Assembly: GCF_016907475.1 (NCBI RefSeq)
Contig: NZ_JAFBCA010000001.1
Location: forward strand, 1,302,001-1,366,000
DNA from: Nocardioides cavernae
GTDB taxonomy: Bacteria > Actinomycetota > Actinomycetes > Propionibacteriales > Nocardioidaceae
Length of the DNA: 64,000 nt
Direction: 5' to 3'
Below are positions 1-7,861 of the stretch, in pieces. The stretch's first letter is position 1, and each line of letters opens with the position of its first letter. The position numbers were made by a program, and so were the translations under genes. The notes beneath the pieces are model-generated. The model was not told where the DNA came from and made no database searches. It saw only the letters and a list, made by a program, of their open reading frames with translations.

Positions 1-583
1 AGAACGCGGCCGCCACGTCGGCGCCGGTCGAGGTGATGACGCGGGCGGTGAAGGTGGAGGCGTTCATCCCGTGCTCGGCCGCGGACGACCAGTAGGCGTC
101 GATCGCGTGGGCGTGCTGGGGGTCCGCCTCGCCGCGCCACCGGATCAGGAACCGCTCGGCGAGGGTCCTGCCCCGGTCGACCTCGGCCTGGGTGACGACC
201 GGCTTGCCGAGGCCGCGCGCCGACTGGGCGGCGTACGACAGCACCATGACGGCCACGCGCGACAGGTCGAGGCGCGCCTGCTCGTCGGAGATGTCGTAGG
301 TCTGGCCCATGCCGAGCATCGGCGCGAGCATCGCGACTGCGGCCTGCACGTCGGCCCGGACGTCGCCGGTGTGGATCGAGATGTTGTAGGGCTCGGCCGG
401 CGGGAGGCCGGGCCTGTAGGCGCCGTCGACAAGCAGGCCCCAGACGTTCTCGAAGGGGACGCGGCCCACCAGCTCCTCGATGTCGACGCCGCGGTAGCGG
501 AGGGCCGAGCCCTCCTTGTCGGGCTCGGCGATCTGCGTCTCGAACGCGACGACACCTTCGAGGCCGTGCTGGATCTCGGTCAT
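1..583 (-). CDS. citA: citrate synthase 2 (CitA type), C-terminus outside window
   Basis: Condenses oxaloacetate and acetyl-CoA to citrate (TCA cycle entry). Only the first 194 codons are present; the gene runs off the left edge. The N-terminal part reads like the actinobacterial CitA family: 'GLEGVVAFETQIAEPDK', then 'LRYRGVDIEEL', and later 'AAEHGMNASTFTARVI', which carries the family's conserved His region. Start chosen at the ATG at 583 because a CAGAAT hexamer lies seven bases upstream, as at other leaderless genes here; an in-frame ATG at 592 is the alternative. It is divergent from pdxH, a common actinobacterial arrangement. Family assignment is firm; its role beside a second citrate synthase elsewhere in the genome is inference. 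Confidence 0.9.
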   Translation of the reverse strand, partial: MTEIQHGLEGVVAFETQIAEPDKEGSALRYRGVDIEELVGRVPFENVWGLLVDGAYRPGLPPAEPYNISIHTGDVRADVQAAVAMLAPMLGMGQTYDISDEQARLDLSRVAVMVLSYAAQSARGLGKPVVTQAEVDRGRTLAERFLIRWRGEADPQHAHAIDAYWSSAAEHGMNASTFTARVITSTGADVAAAF

Positions 584-727
584 GGCCGTCATTCTGCACC
601 CGGCTCTCGTTCCTCGCGCCCCACAGGACCCGCGGATCTCGATACGCCCCGTCGCGGCCTCGCGAGCTCGACCGCGGGGCCACTCGATCTCCCTCCCCAC
701 GCCCGGCGCTCGTGCCTCGCGCCCCAC

Positions 728-733
728 TAGGGT
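728..733 (+). promoter_or_regulatory. -10 hexamer for leaderless pdxH
   Basis: TAGGGT ends six bases before the pdxH ATG at 740. With normal -10 to +1 spacing, transcription would begin at the start codon. No Shine-Dalgarno is visible. Confidence 0.6.
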
Positions 734-739
734 CGTGAC

Positions 740-1378
740 ATGGACCTGTCCGGACTGCGCGAGGAGTACGGCCGCGGCGGGCTGGACCTTCCCGACCTGA
801 CCGCCGATCCGATCGAGATGTTCGAGCGCTGGCTGCGACAGTCGGTCGAGGCCGGGATGCACGAGCCCAACGCGATGGTGCTGTCCACGGCGACGCCCGA
901 GGGTGGGCCTTCGAGCCGCATGGTGCTGCTCAAGGGTGTCGGGTCCGACGGTTTCGTCTTCTACACCAACCGCGCCTCCCGCAAGGGCGCGGAGCTCGCC
1001 GCAGACCCGCGGTGTGCGCTCCTGTTCCCCTGGCACCCGCTCGAGCGGCAGGTCCGCGTCGAGGGTGCCGCATCGGTGATCCCCGAGGCCGAGGTCGAGG
1101 CCTACTTCCGCTCCCGCCCGCGCGGCGCCCAGCTCGGGGCGTGGGCCTCGGACCAGTCGCGGCCGGTCGCCTCGCGCTCCGCGCTGGCGGCGTCGTACGC
1201 CCGGGTGCAGGAGCGCTTCGGCGACGACGGCCCGGTGCCGGTGCCTCCGGAGTGGGGCGGCTACCGGGTGCGTCCCGAGGTCGTGGAGTTCTGGCAGGGA
1301 CGCCCGAGCCGGATGCACGACCGCCTGGTCTACCGGCGCACGGACGACGGCTGGACCACCGAACGACTCGCCCCCTGA
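740..1378 (+). CDS. pdxH: pyridoxamine 5'-phosphate oxidase
   Basis: FMN-dependent oxidation of pyridoxamine/pyridoxine 5'-phosphate to pyridoxal 5'-phosphate, the last salvage step of vitamin B6 synthesis in the cytosol. The 212-residue length is normal for PdxH. The order of motifs is typical: 'EPNAMVLSTATPEGGPSSR' and 'VLLKGV' near residues 45-70 (FMN-binding barrel), 'FYTNRASRKG' and 'LFPWHPLERQVRVEG' in the middle, and the C-terminal signature 'VEFWQGRPSRMHDR' near residues 183-196 that binds FMN and PLP phosphate. The ATG at 740 follows a -10 hexamer directly, so the message is probably leaderless. Divergent from the citrate synthase gene. Confidence 0.95.
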   Translation: MDLSGLREEYGRGGLDLPDLTADPIEMFERWLRQSVEAGMHEPNAMVLSTATPEGGPSSRMVLLKGVGSDGFVFYTNRASRKGAELAADPRCALLFPWHPLERQVRVEGAASVIPEAEVEAYFRSRPRGAQLGAWASDQSRPVASRSALAASYARVQERFGDDGPVPVPPEWGGYRVRPEVVEFWQGRPSRMHDRLVYRRTDDGWTTERLAP

Positions 1379-1468
1379 ACCACGACGGGCCGGGAGCCGC
1401 GCCGGGAGCGCGGCAAATCTCGGCGGAACACCGCCGGTTTCTCGCGTGTGGACAGCGGCTCATGGGGC

Positions 1469-1474
1469 TAGGTT
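1469..1474 (+). promoter_or_regulatory. -10 hexamer for the gene at 1482
   Basis: TAGGTT followed by a seven-base spacer and then ATG at 1482, the leaderless arrangement repeated through this window. Confidence 0.55.
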
Positions 1475-1481
1475 CTGAGCC

Positions 1482-2441
1482 ATGCAGGGCGCGCCGAGCA
1501 GGTTGCAGGTGCGACTGGCCGCCGACGCCGCCAGCGTCCCGGCCGTGCGCCGCTTCGTCGCCGACGGCCTGACCGCGTGGGGCGAGGGCCGGCTGGTCGA
1601 CGCCGCCGAGCTGGTGGCGAGCGAGCTGTCGAGCAACGCCGCCCTGCACGCGATGGCGGAGTTCATGCACGTCACGCTCGAGCGCCCTGCCGACGTCGCC
1701 GACGGCGTACGGGTCGCGGTCGAGGACGACGGGCCGGTGGGGGTCGAGGCCGTGCTGCCGCGGACACGGGCAGGCGACGACCTCGACTGGGACGAGCTCG
1801 ACGCCACGGGCCGCGGGCTGACCATCGTCGCCCTGCTGGCCGGACGCTGGGGCGTCGACGAGACGCGGCGCGGCAAGCGGGTGTGGGCCGACCTGGTGGA
1901 CCCCGAGCCGGTCCACGAGGCGCTCGACCCCGAACGCGCCGAGACCGACGCGGGACCGTCGGACGGCGAGCTGCCGCCCGGCTGGACGCTCGTCCGCCAC
2001 GTGCAGTCCCCGGTCGCGCTGAGCCTGCGGCAGGACAGCCACCTCGACGAGCTGGTCCGTGAGCTGCAGCTGCTTGCGGTCGACGAGCACGACAGCGAGT
2101 CGGCTGCCCTGGCCGAGGAGATCCAGGAGCTCCTGGTCTCGCCGGCACACGCCCGGCTCACCGCTCGCCGGGCCGTCGAGCAGGCACGAGACGAGGGCCT
2201 CGACCTCGTCGACGTCGAGCTGGCCATGCCGCGCGAGTTCGGCGTGATGGTCGAGCAGCTGCAACAGGCCGTCGACCGGGCCGACCGGCTGTGCGAGGAG
2301 GGCGTGCTGCTGACCCTGGCGTCCCCGCCCGAGGTGCGCGCGCTGCGGGCCTGGATGACCCACGAGGTGGTGGCGCAGACGAGCAGCGGATCGGCGCCGA
2401 TGTCCTGGCCGGAGTGGGTCGCCGCCACCTCGTCGGCCTGA
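1482..2441 (+). CDS. HATPase_c_2 (RsbW-like) ATP-binding protein with extra C-terminal domain
   Basis: Residues 1-130 form a GHKL/HATPase fold of the anti-sigma-factor kinase type. The N-box is 'ELVASELSSNAALHA' with Asn52, the G1 box is 'VEDDGPVGV' near residue 80, and the G2 box is 'GRGL' at 110-113. Such proteins bind ATP and usually bind or phosphorylate a sigma factor or anti-sigma antagonist. Residues ~150-319 are an additional alpha-helical acidic region, which is longer than a stand-alone RsbW (about 150 aa). I do not recognise that region. No sigma factor or STAS gene is adjacent, so the partner is unknown. It is convergent with the next gene, the two stops lying six bases apart. Confidence 0.75.
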   Translation: MQGAPSRLQVRLAADAASVPAVRRFVADGLTAWGEGRLVDAAELVASELSSNAALHAMAEFMHVTLERPADVADGVRVAVEDDGPVGVEAVLPRTRAGDDLDWDELDATGRGLTIVALLAGRWGVDETRRGKRVWADLVDPEPVHEALDPERAETDAGPSDGELPPGWTLVRHVQSPVALSLRQDSHLDELVRELQLLAVDEHDSESAALAEEIQELLVSPAHARLTARRAVEQARDEGLDLVDVELAMPREFGVMVEQLQQAVDRADRLCEEGVLLTLASPPEVRALRAWMTHEVVAQTSSGSAPMSWPEWVAATSSA

Positions 2442-2447
2442 GGTCGA

Positions 2448-5378
2448 TCAGGCGTCGCGCCGGCGCGGCAGGCCCAGCGCGAGCGCAACGAACCCCACCC
2501 CGGCGCCAGCCGCTGCGAGCCAGGTGGGCAGGCCGGCGGGGATGCCGAGGAACGTCGTGATCCCGAGGATGCGCGCCATGCCCCACGGGAGCAGCGCGAG
2601 CTGGTCGTTCCAGACGGTCAACGCGTCCTCGAGGCCGACCGCCGCGAGCAGGGCCCCCAGCGCGAGCATCACGGCACCGACGGTTCCGGCGGCCGTCGCC
2701 ACGGCCCGCCGGCCCACGGACCGAGCGGCCAGCGACCACACCAGTGCGGCGAGGACCCAGCCGGCCAGGACGACCGCCACCACGACGTACGCCGTCCGCA
2801 CGCGCGGCTCGGTCCAGAAGACGAACCAGTAGCCACCCGGACCCCGCCACGCCAGGACAGCGAGGAGCAGCAGCGAGCGGAGGACCACCGCGCCGCCGAC
2901 CGCGGTCGCGACGTGCCACGAGCGGGTGCGCCACGTCGCGACGGCGACGACCGCGGCGAGCACGCCCCACCCGAGGCCGACGGCGATCAGGTGGCTCGGC
3001 GCCAGGAACCAGGTCAGCACCAGGCGGCTCCACGCCACCGCGACCACCGGCAGCGCCACCACCAGCCACCGCGACACCGGGCCGGGGTCGCGCCACGGCG
3101 TGACCGCGGTGCGGACGAGCGTGCGGCCGGTGCGGGTCAGGCCGAGCCCGAGCAGCAGGGCAAGCAGGCCGCCGCGGGCCAGCCACGCCATCGGGAGGTC
3201 GCGGGCCGCGCGCTCCTCGCCGATCCGGGCGGCGGTGAGGTTGTAGGCCGGCAGTGCCAGGTCGTCGCCGTACGTCTCCTCGTGCTGTGCCGCGGCCGCG
3301 TCGAACCGCTGACGGGCGGACTCCCAGACGTGGCGGCCCTCGCCGGTGTCGAGCCACTGCGCGTGGCGCAGCACCATCTCGCGGTAGGCGCCGAGCAGGG
3401 CGTGCAGGTCGACCTGATAGTCGAGCGAGGCGAGCAGCTGCTCGCGCAGCGCCGGGTCGCGGTAGGTCGTCGCGTCGGTGCCGGCGACGAGGTCGCGCAT
3501 GGTCATGGCGACGTCGATCGCGTGCTGCCCGTCGTCGATCGCCTCCGTCACCCCGTCCACGGCGCCGTTCGCGGGGGAGGAGTCGCGGGTGACGGCGTAG
3601 AGGACGTCGAGCACCGCGCTGTCACCGGTGAGGATGTCCCACTCGAACAGCAGCATCTGCGGCGGTGGCTCGAGGCCGAGGGCGTAGGCGCGCACCTCGG
3701 CGAACTGCGGGACGTACTGCCCGTGGGTGACCGCCTCGCGGGAGAGGGCGAGGGCCTCGGTGACCTGCGCGACCGTGTCGGGGTCGGTGGAGAGCCAGCG
3801 CCGCACCCAGTCGGCGGTGAGCTCGGCGGGGTCGGCGTCCGGGTCGCGCGCCAGCCGACCGGCGACCTCGGTGTTGAGGTCGTAGAGCTGCCAGAAGCCG
3901 GTGGTCAGCAGCAGCGACCTGGGCCCGGCACGCCACGGACCGCCGTCCTGGGTCCACGCCCAGACCCCCTCCACGTGCGGGTTGGCGGCGAGGAAGCGGC
4001 GCAACGCGAGCTGGTGGAGCACACCGAGGTCGTTGGGGACCGTCCCGAACGACTCGAACTCGCGCCGGCTCTGCAGCTCGACGATGCGCCGCTGGGTGCC
4101 CTGCTCGAGCGTCTCGTTGAGCGGGAGCCACGAGTAGAAGTCGCCGAGGCTGTACTTCGTCGAGACCACCAGCCGCGGGGAGTCGACGCCCGCGAGCACC
4201 TCGTCGTACGACTCGGGGTTGGTGTGCATGTCACCCACCGCACCCACGCCGACGCTCCATGTCCGGAAGACGACGTCCTTGCCGGCGCGCTCCGCCTGAC
4301 CGGTGAAGGCGTCGAGCATCGCCCGGACGGCGGGCGCCGTGGTCACCGTGATCTCGGAGAAGTAGTCGATGCCCGGGGTGTTGTAGATCGACCCGCCCTC
4401 GCCGATCCGCAGCACGACCCCGGACAGCTGCGGGAGCTCGGCGTAGAGCTCGTCGAGCGCCGCCTCGTAGACGTCCCAGAGCCCGGGGTCGGTGGGGTCG
4501 AGGTCGAACCGCTCGGTGAGGTGGCGCTCCAGCGGGGTGCTGAGCACGAGCATGTCGGTGCGGAGGTAGACGTCGAGGCCCAGCTCGTCGAGCTCGGCCC
4601 AGAGCGGGCCGAACGCGTCCCGCACCGCCTCCGCCCGGGCGACGTACTCCGGGTCGTCGGCGTAGACCTCCGGCACCTCGGCGAAGGTGACGTACTCCAG
4701 GAAGCCGGGCACGGTGACGGCGTTGTAGCCCTGCGCCAGCACGTGCTCGGCGAAGTCGCGGAGGTCCTCGCGCGCGTCGGCGAGAGCCGCCTCGTCGATC
4801 CACGGCTCCTTGGGCAGCAGGACGTCCTCGAACGCTCGGGAGTAGTGCGAGTAGTCGGTGCCGCCGCGCCACTGCTCGGGGTCGGGGTCGACTCCCGCCG
4901 CGCCGAGGTCGACCATCCGGAACGGCAGCCGGGAGGTGACCGTCTCGCCCAGCCGCTCGGTGAGCGGCCGGTGCGCCCACGCCGCCTGGGCGAGGTCGTA
5001 GACGCCCCGGACCGCCCCGGTCTCGGACGCCGCGCTGATCCGCAGCCGGTCGGCGGTGCCCGCCAGGCGGTACGAGTCGTCGTCGGGGTCGCCGTCCCCG
5101 AAGCGGACCCTCAGGGTCGCCGTCCCCTCGCCGTCGGCGGTCGCGTCGCGCAGCTCGGCCCGCGCGGCGTCGAGGCGTACGCCGTCGGGTGCGGTGACGC
5201 GGACACGCGGGGGAGGGACCGTCTCCCGCGGCGGTGCCGCGGCCAGCTCCTCGACGGGGACCTCCTTGGGCTCGACCCGGATGCCGAGCGCGCTGGAGAT
5301 GCCGGTCGCGACCAGCCCGCCGAGGAGGGCGAGGACGAGCAGGGTGACGACGACTTGCAGCCCCCGTCTGGTCGTCAC
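2448..5378 (-). CDS. membrane-anchored glycosidase-like protein with C-terminal multi-pass domain
   Basis: A 976-residue protein in three parts. An N-terminal signal/anchor helix lies at about residues 7-30. A large extracytoplasmic section (about 40-720) has an N-terminal domain ending 'GAVRGVYDLAQAAWA' that resembles GH67/GH20-type N-domains. It is followed by a barrel-like region with acidic strand ends such as 'YNAVTVPGFLEYV', 'LDVYLRTDMLVLS' and 'GVVLRIGEGGSIYNTPG'. From about residue 730 to the end there are roughly seven hydrophobic helices. The section resembles alpha-glucuronidase-family (GH67) folds by eye; the catalytic pair cannot be fixed without alignment. Substrate is unknown. 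A GTG start six bases after TAGAGT on this strand indicates a leaderless message. Fusion of a hydrolase domain to a polytopic tail is unusual. Confidence 0.6.
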   Translation of the reverse strand: MTTRRGLQVVVTLLVLALLGGLVATGISSALGIRVEPKEVPVEELAAAPPRETVPPPRVRVTAPDGVRLDAARAELRDATADGEGTATLRVRFGDGDPDDDSYRLAGTADRLRISAASETGAVRGVYDLAQAAWAHRPLTERLGETVTSRLPFRMVDLGAAGVDPDPEQWRGGTDYSHYSRAFEDVLLPKEPWIDEAALADAREDLRDFAEHVLAQGYNAVTVPGFLEYVTFAEVPEVYADDPEYVARAEAVRDAFGPLWAELDELGLDVYLRTDMLVLSTPLERHLTERFDLDPTDPGLWDVYEAALDELYAELPQLSGVVLRIGEGGSIYNTPGIDYFSEITVTTAPAVRAMLDAFTGQAERAGKDVVFRTWSVGVGAVGDMHTNPESYDEVLAGVDSPRLVVSTKYSLGDFYSWLPLNETLEQGTQRRIVELQSRREFESFGTVPNDLGVLHQLALRRFLAANPHVEGVWAWTQDGGPWRAGPRSLLLTTGFWQLYDLNTEVAGRLARDPDADPAELTADWVRRWLSTDPDTVAQVTEALALSREAVTHGQYVPQFAEVRAYALGLEPPPQMLLFEWDILTGDSAVLDVLYAVTRDSSPANGAVDGVTEAIDDGQHAIDVAMTMRDLVAGTDATTYRDPALREQLLASLDYQVDLHALLGAYREMVLRHAQWLDTGEGRHVWESARQRFDAAAAQHEETYGDDLALPAYNLTAARIGEERAARDLPMAWLARGGLLALLLGLGLTRTGRTLVRTAVTPWRDPGPVSRWLVVALPVVAVAWSRLVLTWFLAPSHLIAVGLGWGVLAAVVAVATWRTRSWHVATAVGGAVVLRSLLLLAVLAWRGPGGYWFVFWTEPRVRTAYVVVAVVLAGWVLAALVWSLAARSVGRRAVATAAGTVGAVMLALGALLAAVGLEDALTVWNDQLALLPWGMARILGITTFLGIPAGLPTWLAAAGAGVGFVALALGLPRRRDA

Positions 5379-5384
5379 GGCCGC

Positions 5385-5390
5385 ACTCTA
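5385..5390 (-). promoter_or_regulatory. -10 hexamer for the glycosidase-like gene
   Basis: On the minus strand TAGAGT ends six bases before the GTG at 5378, predicting a leaderless transcript. Confidence 0.6.
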
Positions 5391-5401
5391 GTGAGATCGA
5401 C

Positions 5402-5502
5402 CGGGCACTTCCTCGCGCTTGAGCGCGCCGACCGGGCAGTTCCTCGCGACAGGTGCGCGAGGAACTGCCCGGTCAGCGTGCCTGAGCGCGAGGAAGTGCC
5501 CG
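5402..5502. repeat. four-arm compound palindrome between divergent promoters
   Basis: Two nested perfect 18-bp inverted repeats: outer arms 5402-5419 and 5485-5502, inner arms 5431-5448 and 5456-5473 with a seven-base loop. Outer and inner arms are themselves near copies (CGGGCACTTCCTCGCG versus CGGGCAGTTCCTCGCG), so one 16-mer occurs four times in the order forward, forward, reverse, reverse. It lies between two divergent start sites, which makes a simple terminator role for either neighbour unlikely. Confidence 0.85.
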
Positions 5503-5518
5503 CTCGGCAAACCGACTT

Positions 5519-5545
5519 GTGAGTGAGTGCTCACTCACTTACAGT
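5519..5545 (+). promoter_or_regulatory. TetR operator abutting the -10 of the tetR-ABC operon
   Basis: Arms GTGAGTGAG (5519-5527) and CTCACTCAC (5530-5538) form a 9-bp inverted repeat with a two-base centre, the size and form of a TetR-family operator. The -10 hexamer TACAGT (5540-5545) follows one base later and the tetR GTG (5553) seven bases after that. A bound repressor would sit on the -35/-10 interval, so autorepression is the obvious inference. Confidence 0.7.
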
Positions 5546-5552
5546 GGAGGGC

Positions 5553-6128
5553 GTGCCACCTCGCGCCAAACCCCTCTCGCCCGACGACCGCCGCGCCGCC
5601 CTCGTCGACGCCACCGTCCCGCTGCTGCTCGAGCACGGGCGCAGCGTGACCACCCGGCAGATCGCCGACGCCGCCGGCATCGCCGAGGGGACGATCTTCC
5701 GGGTCTTCGACTCCAAGGACGACCTGGTCATGGCGGCCCTCGAGCACGCGCTCGACCTCGACCCGTTCATCGCCCAGCTCCAGCAGGTCGAGCCCGACCA
5801 GGAGCTCGGAGCCATGCTGCTGGAGGTCGTCGAGCTCTTCCAGCGGCGCTTCTCCCGGGTGTTCCAGCTGATGACCCGGATGGGCATGGTCGGACCGCCC
5901 AAGGCCCACCGGCACATGGAGGCCGAGCGCGAGAAGGTGGCCGTGATCCTCGAGGGGCTCGCCGAGCGGCACCGCGACTCCCTGCGCGTCCCGCCGGGCC
6001 AGCTGATGCACGTGGTCAGGCTGCTGACCTTCTCCGGAACCCATCCCCACATCTCCGACGGCAACCCGCTGTCCGCCGAGGAGATCGTCGACACCGTCCT
6101 CAACGGCGTGCTCAAGAAGGACTCCTGA
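5553..6128 (+). CDS. TetR-family transcriptional repressor of the adjacent ABC exporter
   Basis: A 191-residue TetR regulator. The N-terminal helix-turn-helix spans about residues 14-60 ('SVTTRQIADAAGIAEGTIF' then 'RVFDSKDDLV'), and the rest is an all-helical ligand/dimer domain of unrecognised specificity. I chose the GTG at 5553 over the upstream in-frame GTG codons at 5523 and 5544 because they fall inside the operator or -10, while 5553 lies seven bases after TACAGT and keeps the first HTH helix intact. Its stop overlaps the next ATG (TGATG), so it is translationally coupled to the ABC genes it presumably controls. The inducer is unknown. Confidence 0.88.
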   Translation: MPPRAKPLSPDDRRAALVDATVPLLLEHGRSVTTRQIADAAGIAEGTIFRVFDSKDDLVMAALEHALDLDPFIAQLQQVEPDQELGAMLLEVVELFQRRFSRVFQLMTRMGMVGPPKAHRHMEAEREKVAVILEGLAERHRDSLRVPPGQLMHVVRLLTFSGTHPHISDGNPLSAEEIVDTVLNGVLKKDS

Positions 6129-7861
6129 TGCTGCTGCGACTCGTCCGCACCTACCTCAAGCCGTACGCCGCCCCGCTGGCCGCCGTCGTCGCGCTCCAGT
6201 TCGTCGGCACGATGGCCGCGCTCTACCTGCCCAGCCTGAATGCCGACATCATCGACAACGGCGTCGTCACCGGCGACACGGGCTACATCGTGCGCCACGG
6301 CGGGCTGATGCTCGCGGTCTCGCTGGTGCAGGTCGTCTGCTCGATCGCGGCGGTGTGGTTCTCCGCGCGCAACGCGATGGGCTTCGGCCGCGACCTACGG
6401 GCCGCCATCTTCCGTCGCGTCGGCTCCTTCTCCACCCGCGAGGTGCAGCACTTCGGCGCCCCGTCGCTGATCACCCGCGAGACCAACGACGTGCAGCAGG
6501 TGCAGATGCTCGTGCTGATGGGCGGCACGCTCATGGTGGCGGCCCCGATCATGATGGTCGGCGGCATCATCATGGCCGCGCGTGAGGACATCGGCCTGTC
6601 CTGGCTGGTCCTCGCCGTCGTACCGGTCCTCGGCGTCTCCATCGGCCTCATCATCCGCCAGATGGTGCCGAGCTTCCGGCTGATGCAGGAGCGCATCGAC
6701 GAGGTCAACCGGTTGCTGCGCGAGCAGATCACCGGCGTCCGCGTCGTGCGGGCGTTCGTGCGCGAGGAGCACGAGACCGCCCGGTTCGCCGACGCCAACG
6801 CGCAGCTGACCGAGGTCGCGATCCGCGCCGGCCGCTGGCAGGCCGCGATGTTCCCGACGGTGATGGTCGTGGCCAACGTCGCGACCGTCGGGGTGCTGTG
6901 GTTCGGCGGGCACCGCGTCGAGGCCGGTCACATGGAGGTCGGGGCGCTCACCGCCTACATCTCCTACCTGATGCAGATCGTCATGTCGGTGATGATGGCG
7001 ATGTTCATGCTGATGATGGTCCCGCGCGCCGCGGTGTGCGCCGACCGGATCACCGACGTCCTCGACACCGAGTCGTCGGTCGTCCCGCCGGCCGACGCGG
7101 TCACCGAGCTGCCCGAGCGCCTCGCCCTCGACCTCGACGCGGTCACCTTCGCCTACCCCGGCGCCGACGAGCCGGTGCTGCGCGAGGTCACGATGACGGC
7201 CCGACCCGGGGAGACGGTGGCGATCGTCGGGTCGACCGGCGCCGGCAAGTCGACGCTCGTCAACCTCGTCCCGCGCCTGTTCGACGCGACCGGGGGAGCG
7301 GTGCGCGTCGGCGGGGTCGACGTACGCGACATCGACCCCGAGACGCTGTGGTCCCGGCTCGGCCTGGTGCCGCAGAAGGCCTTCCTCTTCCGCGGGACCA
7401 TCGCCGACAACCTGCGCTACGGCAAGCCCGACGCGACCGAGGAGGAGATGTGGGCGGCGCTCGAGATCTCCCAGGCGCGGGAGTTCGTCGAGGCGATGCC
7501 CGACGGGCTGGAGTCCGAGGTGGCCCAGGGCGGGACCAGCCTCAGCGGCGGACAGCGCCAGCGCATGGCGATCGCGCGCGCGGTGATCCGCCGCCCCGAG
7601 ATCTACCTGTTCGACGACTCGTTCTCGGCGCTCGACCTCACCACCGACGCCCGGCTGCGGGCGGCGCTGAGGCCGGTGACGCGGGACTCGACGGTGGTGA
7701 TCGTGGCCCAGCGCGTCGCGACCATCCGTCACGCCGACCGGATCGTGGTGATGGAGGACGGCGCCGTCGTCGGCAGCGGCACCCATGACGAGCTGCTCGA
7801 GACCTGCACGACCTACCGGGAGATCGTCGAGTCCCAGCTGACCGCCGAGGAGGTGGCATGA
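6128..7861 (+). CDS. ABC exporter half-transporter, degenerate-site subunit
   Basis: Type IV ABC exporter subunit of 577 residues: six membrane helices (about residues 15-320) then a nucleotide-binding domain. Walker A 'GSTGAGKST' lies near residue 368 and the signature 'LSGGQ' near 473. The Walker B region reads 'LFDDSFSALD', so the catalytic Glu is Asp, and the switch is 'VAQRVAT' with Gln in place of His. These substitutions mark the inactive ATP site of heterodimeric exporters such as BmrC/BmrD, LmrC/LmrD and TM287/288. The intact LSGGQ would complete the active site with the partner's Walker motifs. It overlaps tetR upstream and the partner gene downstream by four bases (ATGA). Substrate is not predictable; multidrug or lipid export is usual for the family. 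Confidence 0.92.
   Translation: MLLRLVRTYLKPYAAPLAAVVALQFVGTMAALYLPSLNADIIDNGVVTGDTGYIVRHGGLMLAVSLVQVVCSIAAVWFSARNAMGFGRDLRAAIFRRVGSFSTREVQHFGAPSLITRETNDVQQVQMLVLMGGTLMVAAPIMMVGGIIMAAREDIGLSWLVLAVVPVLGVSIGLIIRQMVPSFRLMQERIDEVNRLLREQITGVRVVRAFVREEHETARFADANAQLTEVAIRAGRWQAAMFPTVMVVANVATVGVLWFGGHRVEAGHMEVGALTAYISYLMQIVMSVMMAMFMLMMVPRAAVCADRITDVLDTESSVVPPADAVTELPERLALDLDAVTFAYPGADEPVLREVTMTARPGETVAIVGSTGAGKSTLVNLVPRLFDATGGAVRVGGVDVRDIDPETLWSRLGLVPQKAFLFRGTIADNLRYGKPDATEEEMWAALEISQAREFVEAMPDGLESEVAQGGTSLSGGQRQRMAIARAVIRRPEIYLFDDSFSALDLTTDARLRAALRPVTRDSTVVIVAQRVATIRHADRIVVMEDGAVVGSGTHDELLETCTTYREIVESQLTAEEVA

Noticed and set aside
2913..5522. Long open frame on the plus strand opposite the glycosidase-like gene
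   Set aside because: Its composition (Arg, Gly, Val, Glu with no domain) is that of an antisense shadow in GC-rich DNA, and the minus-strand protein has signal, domains and a promoter.
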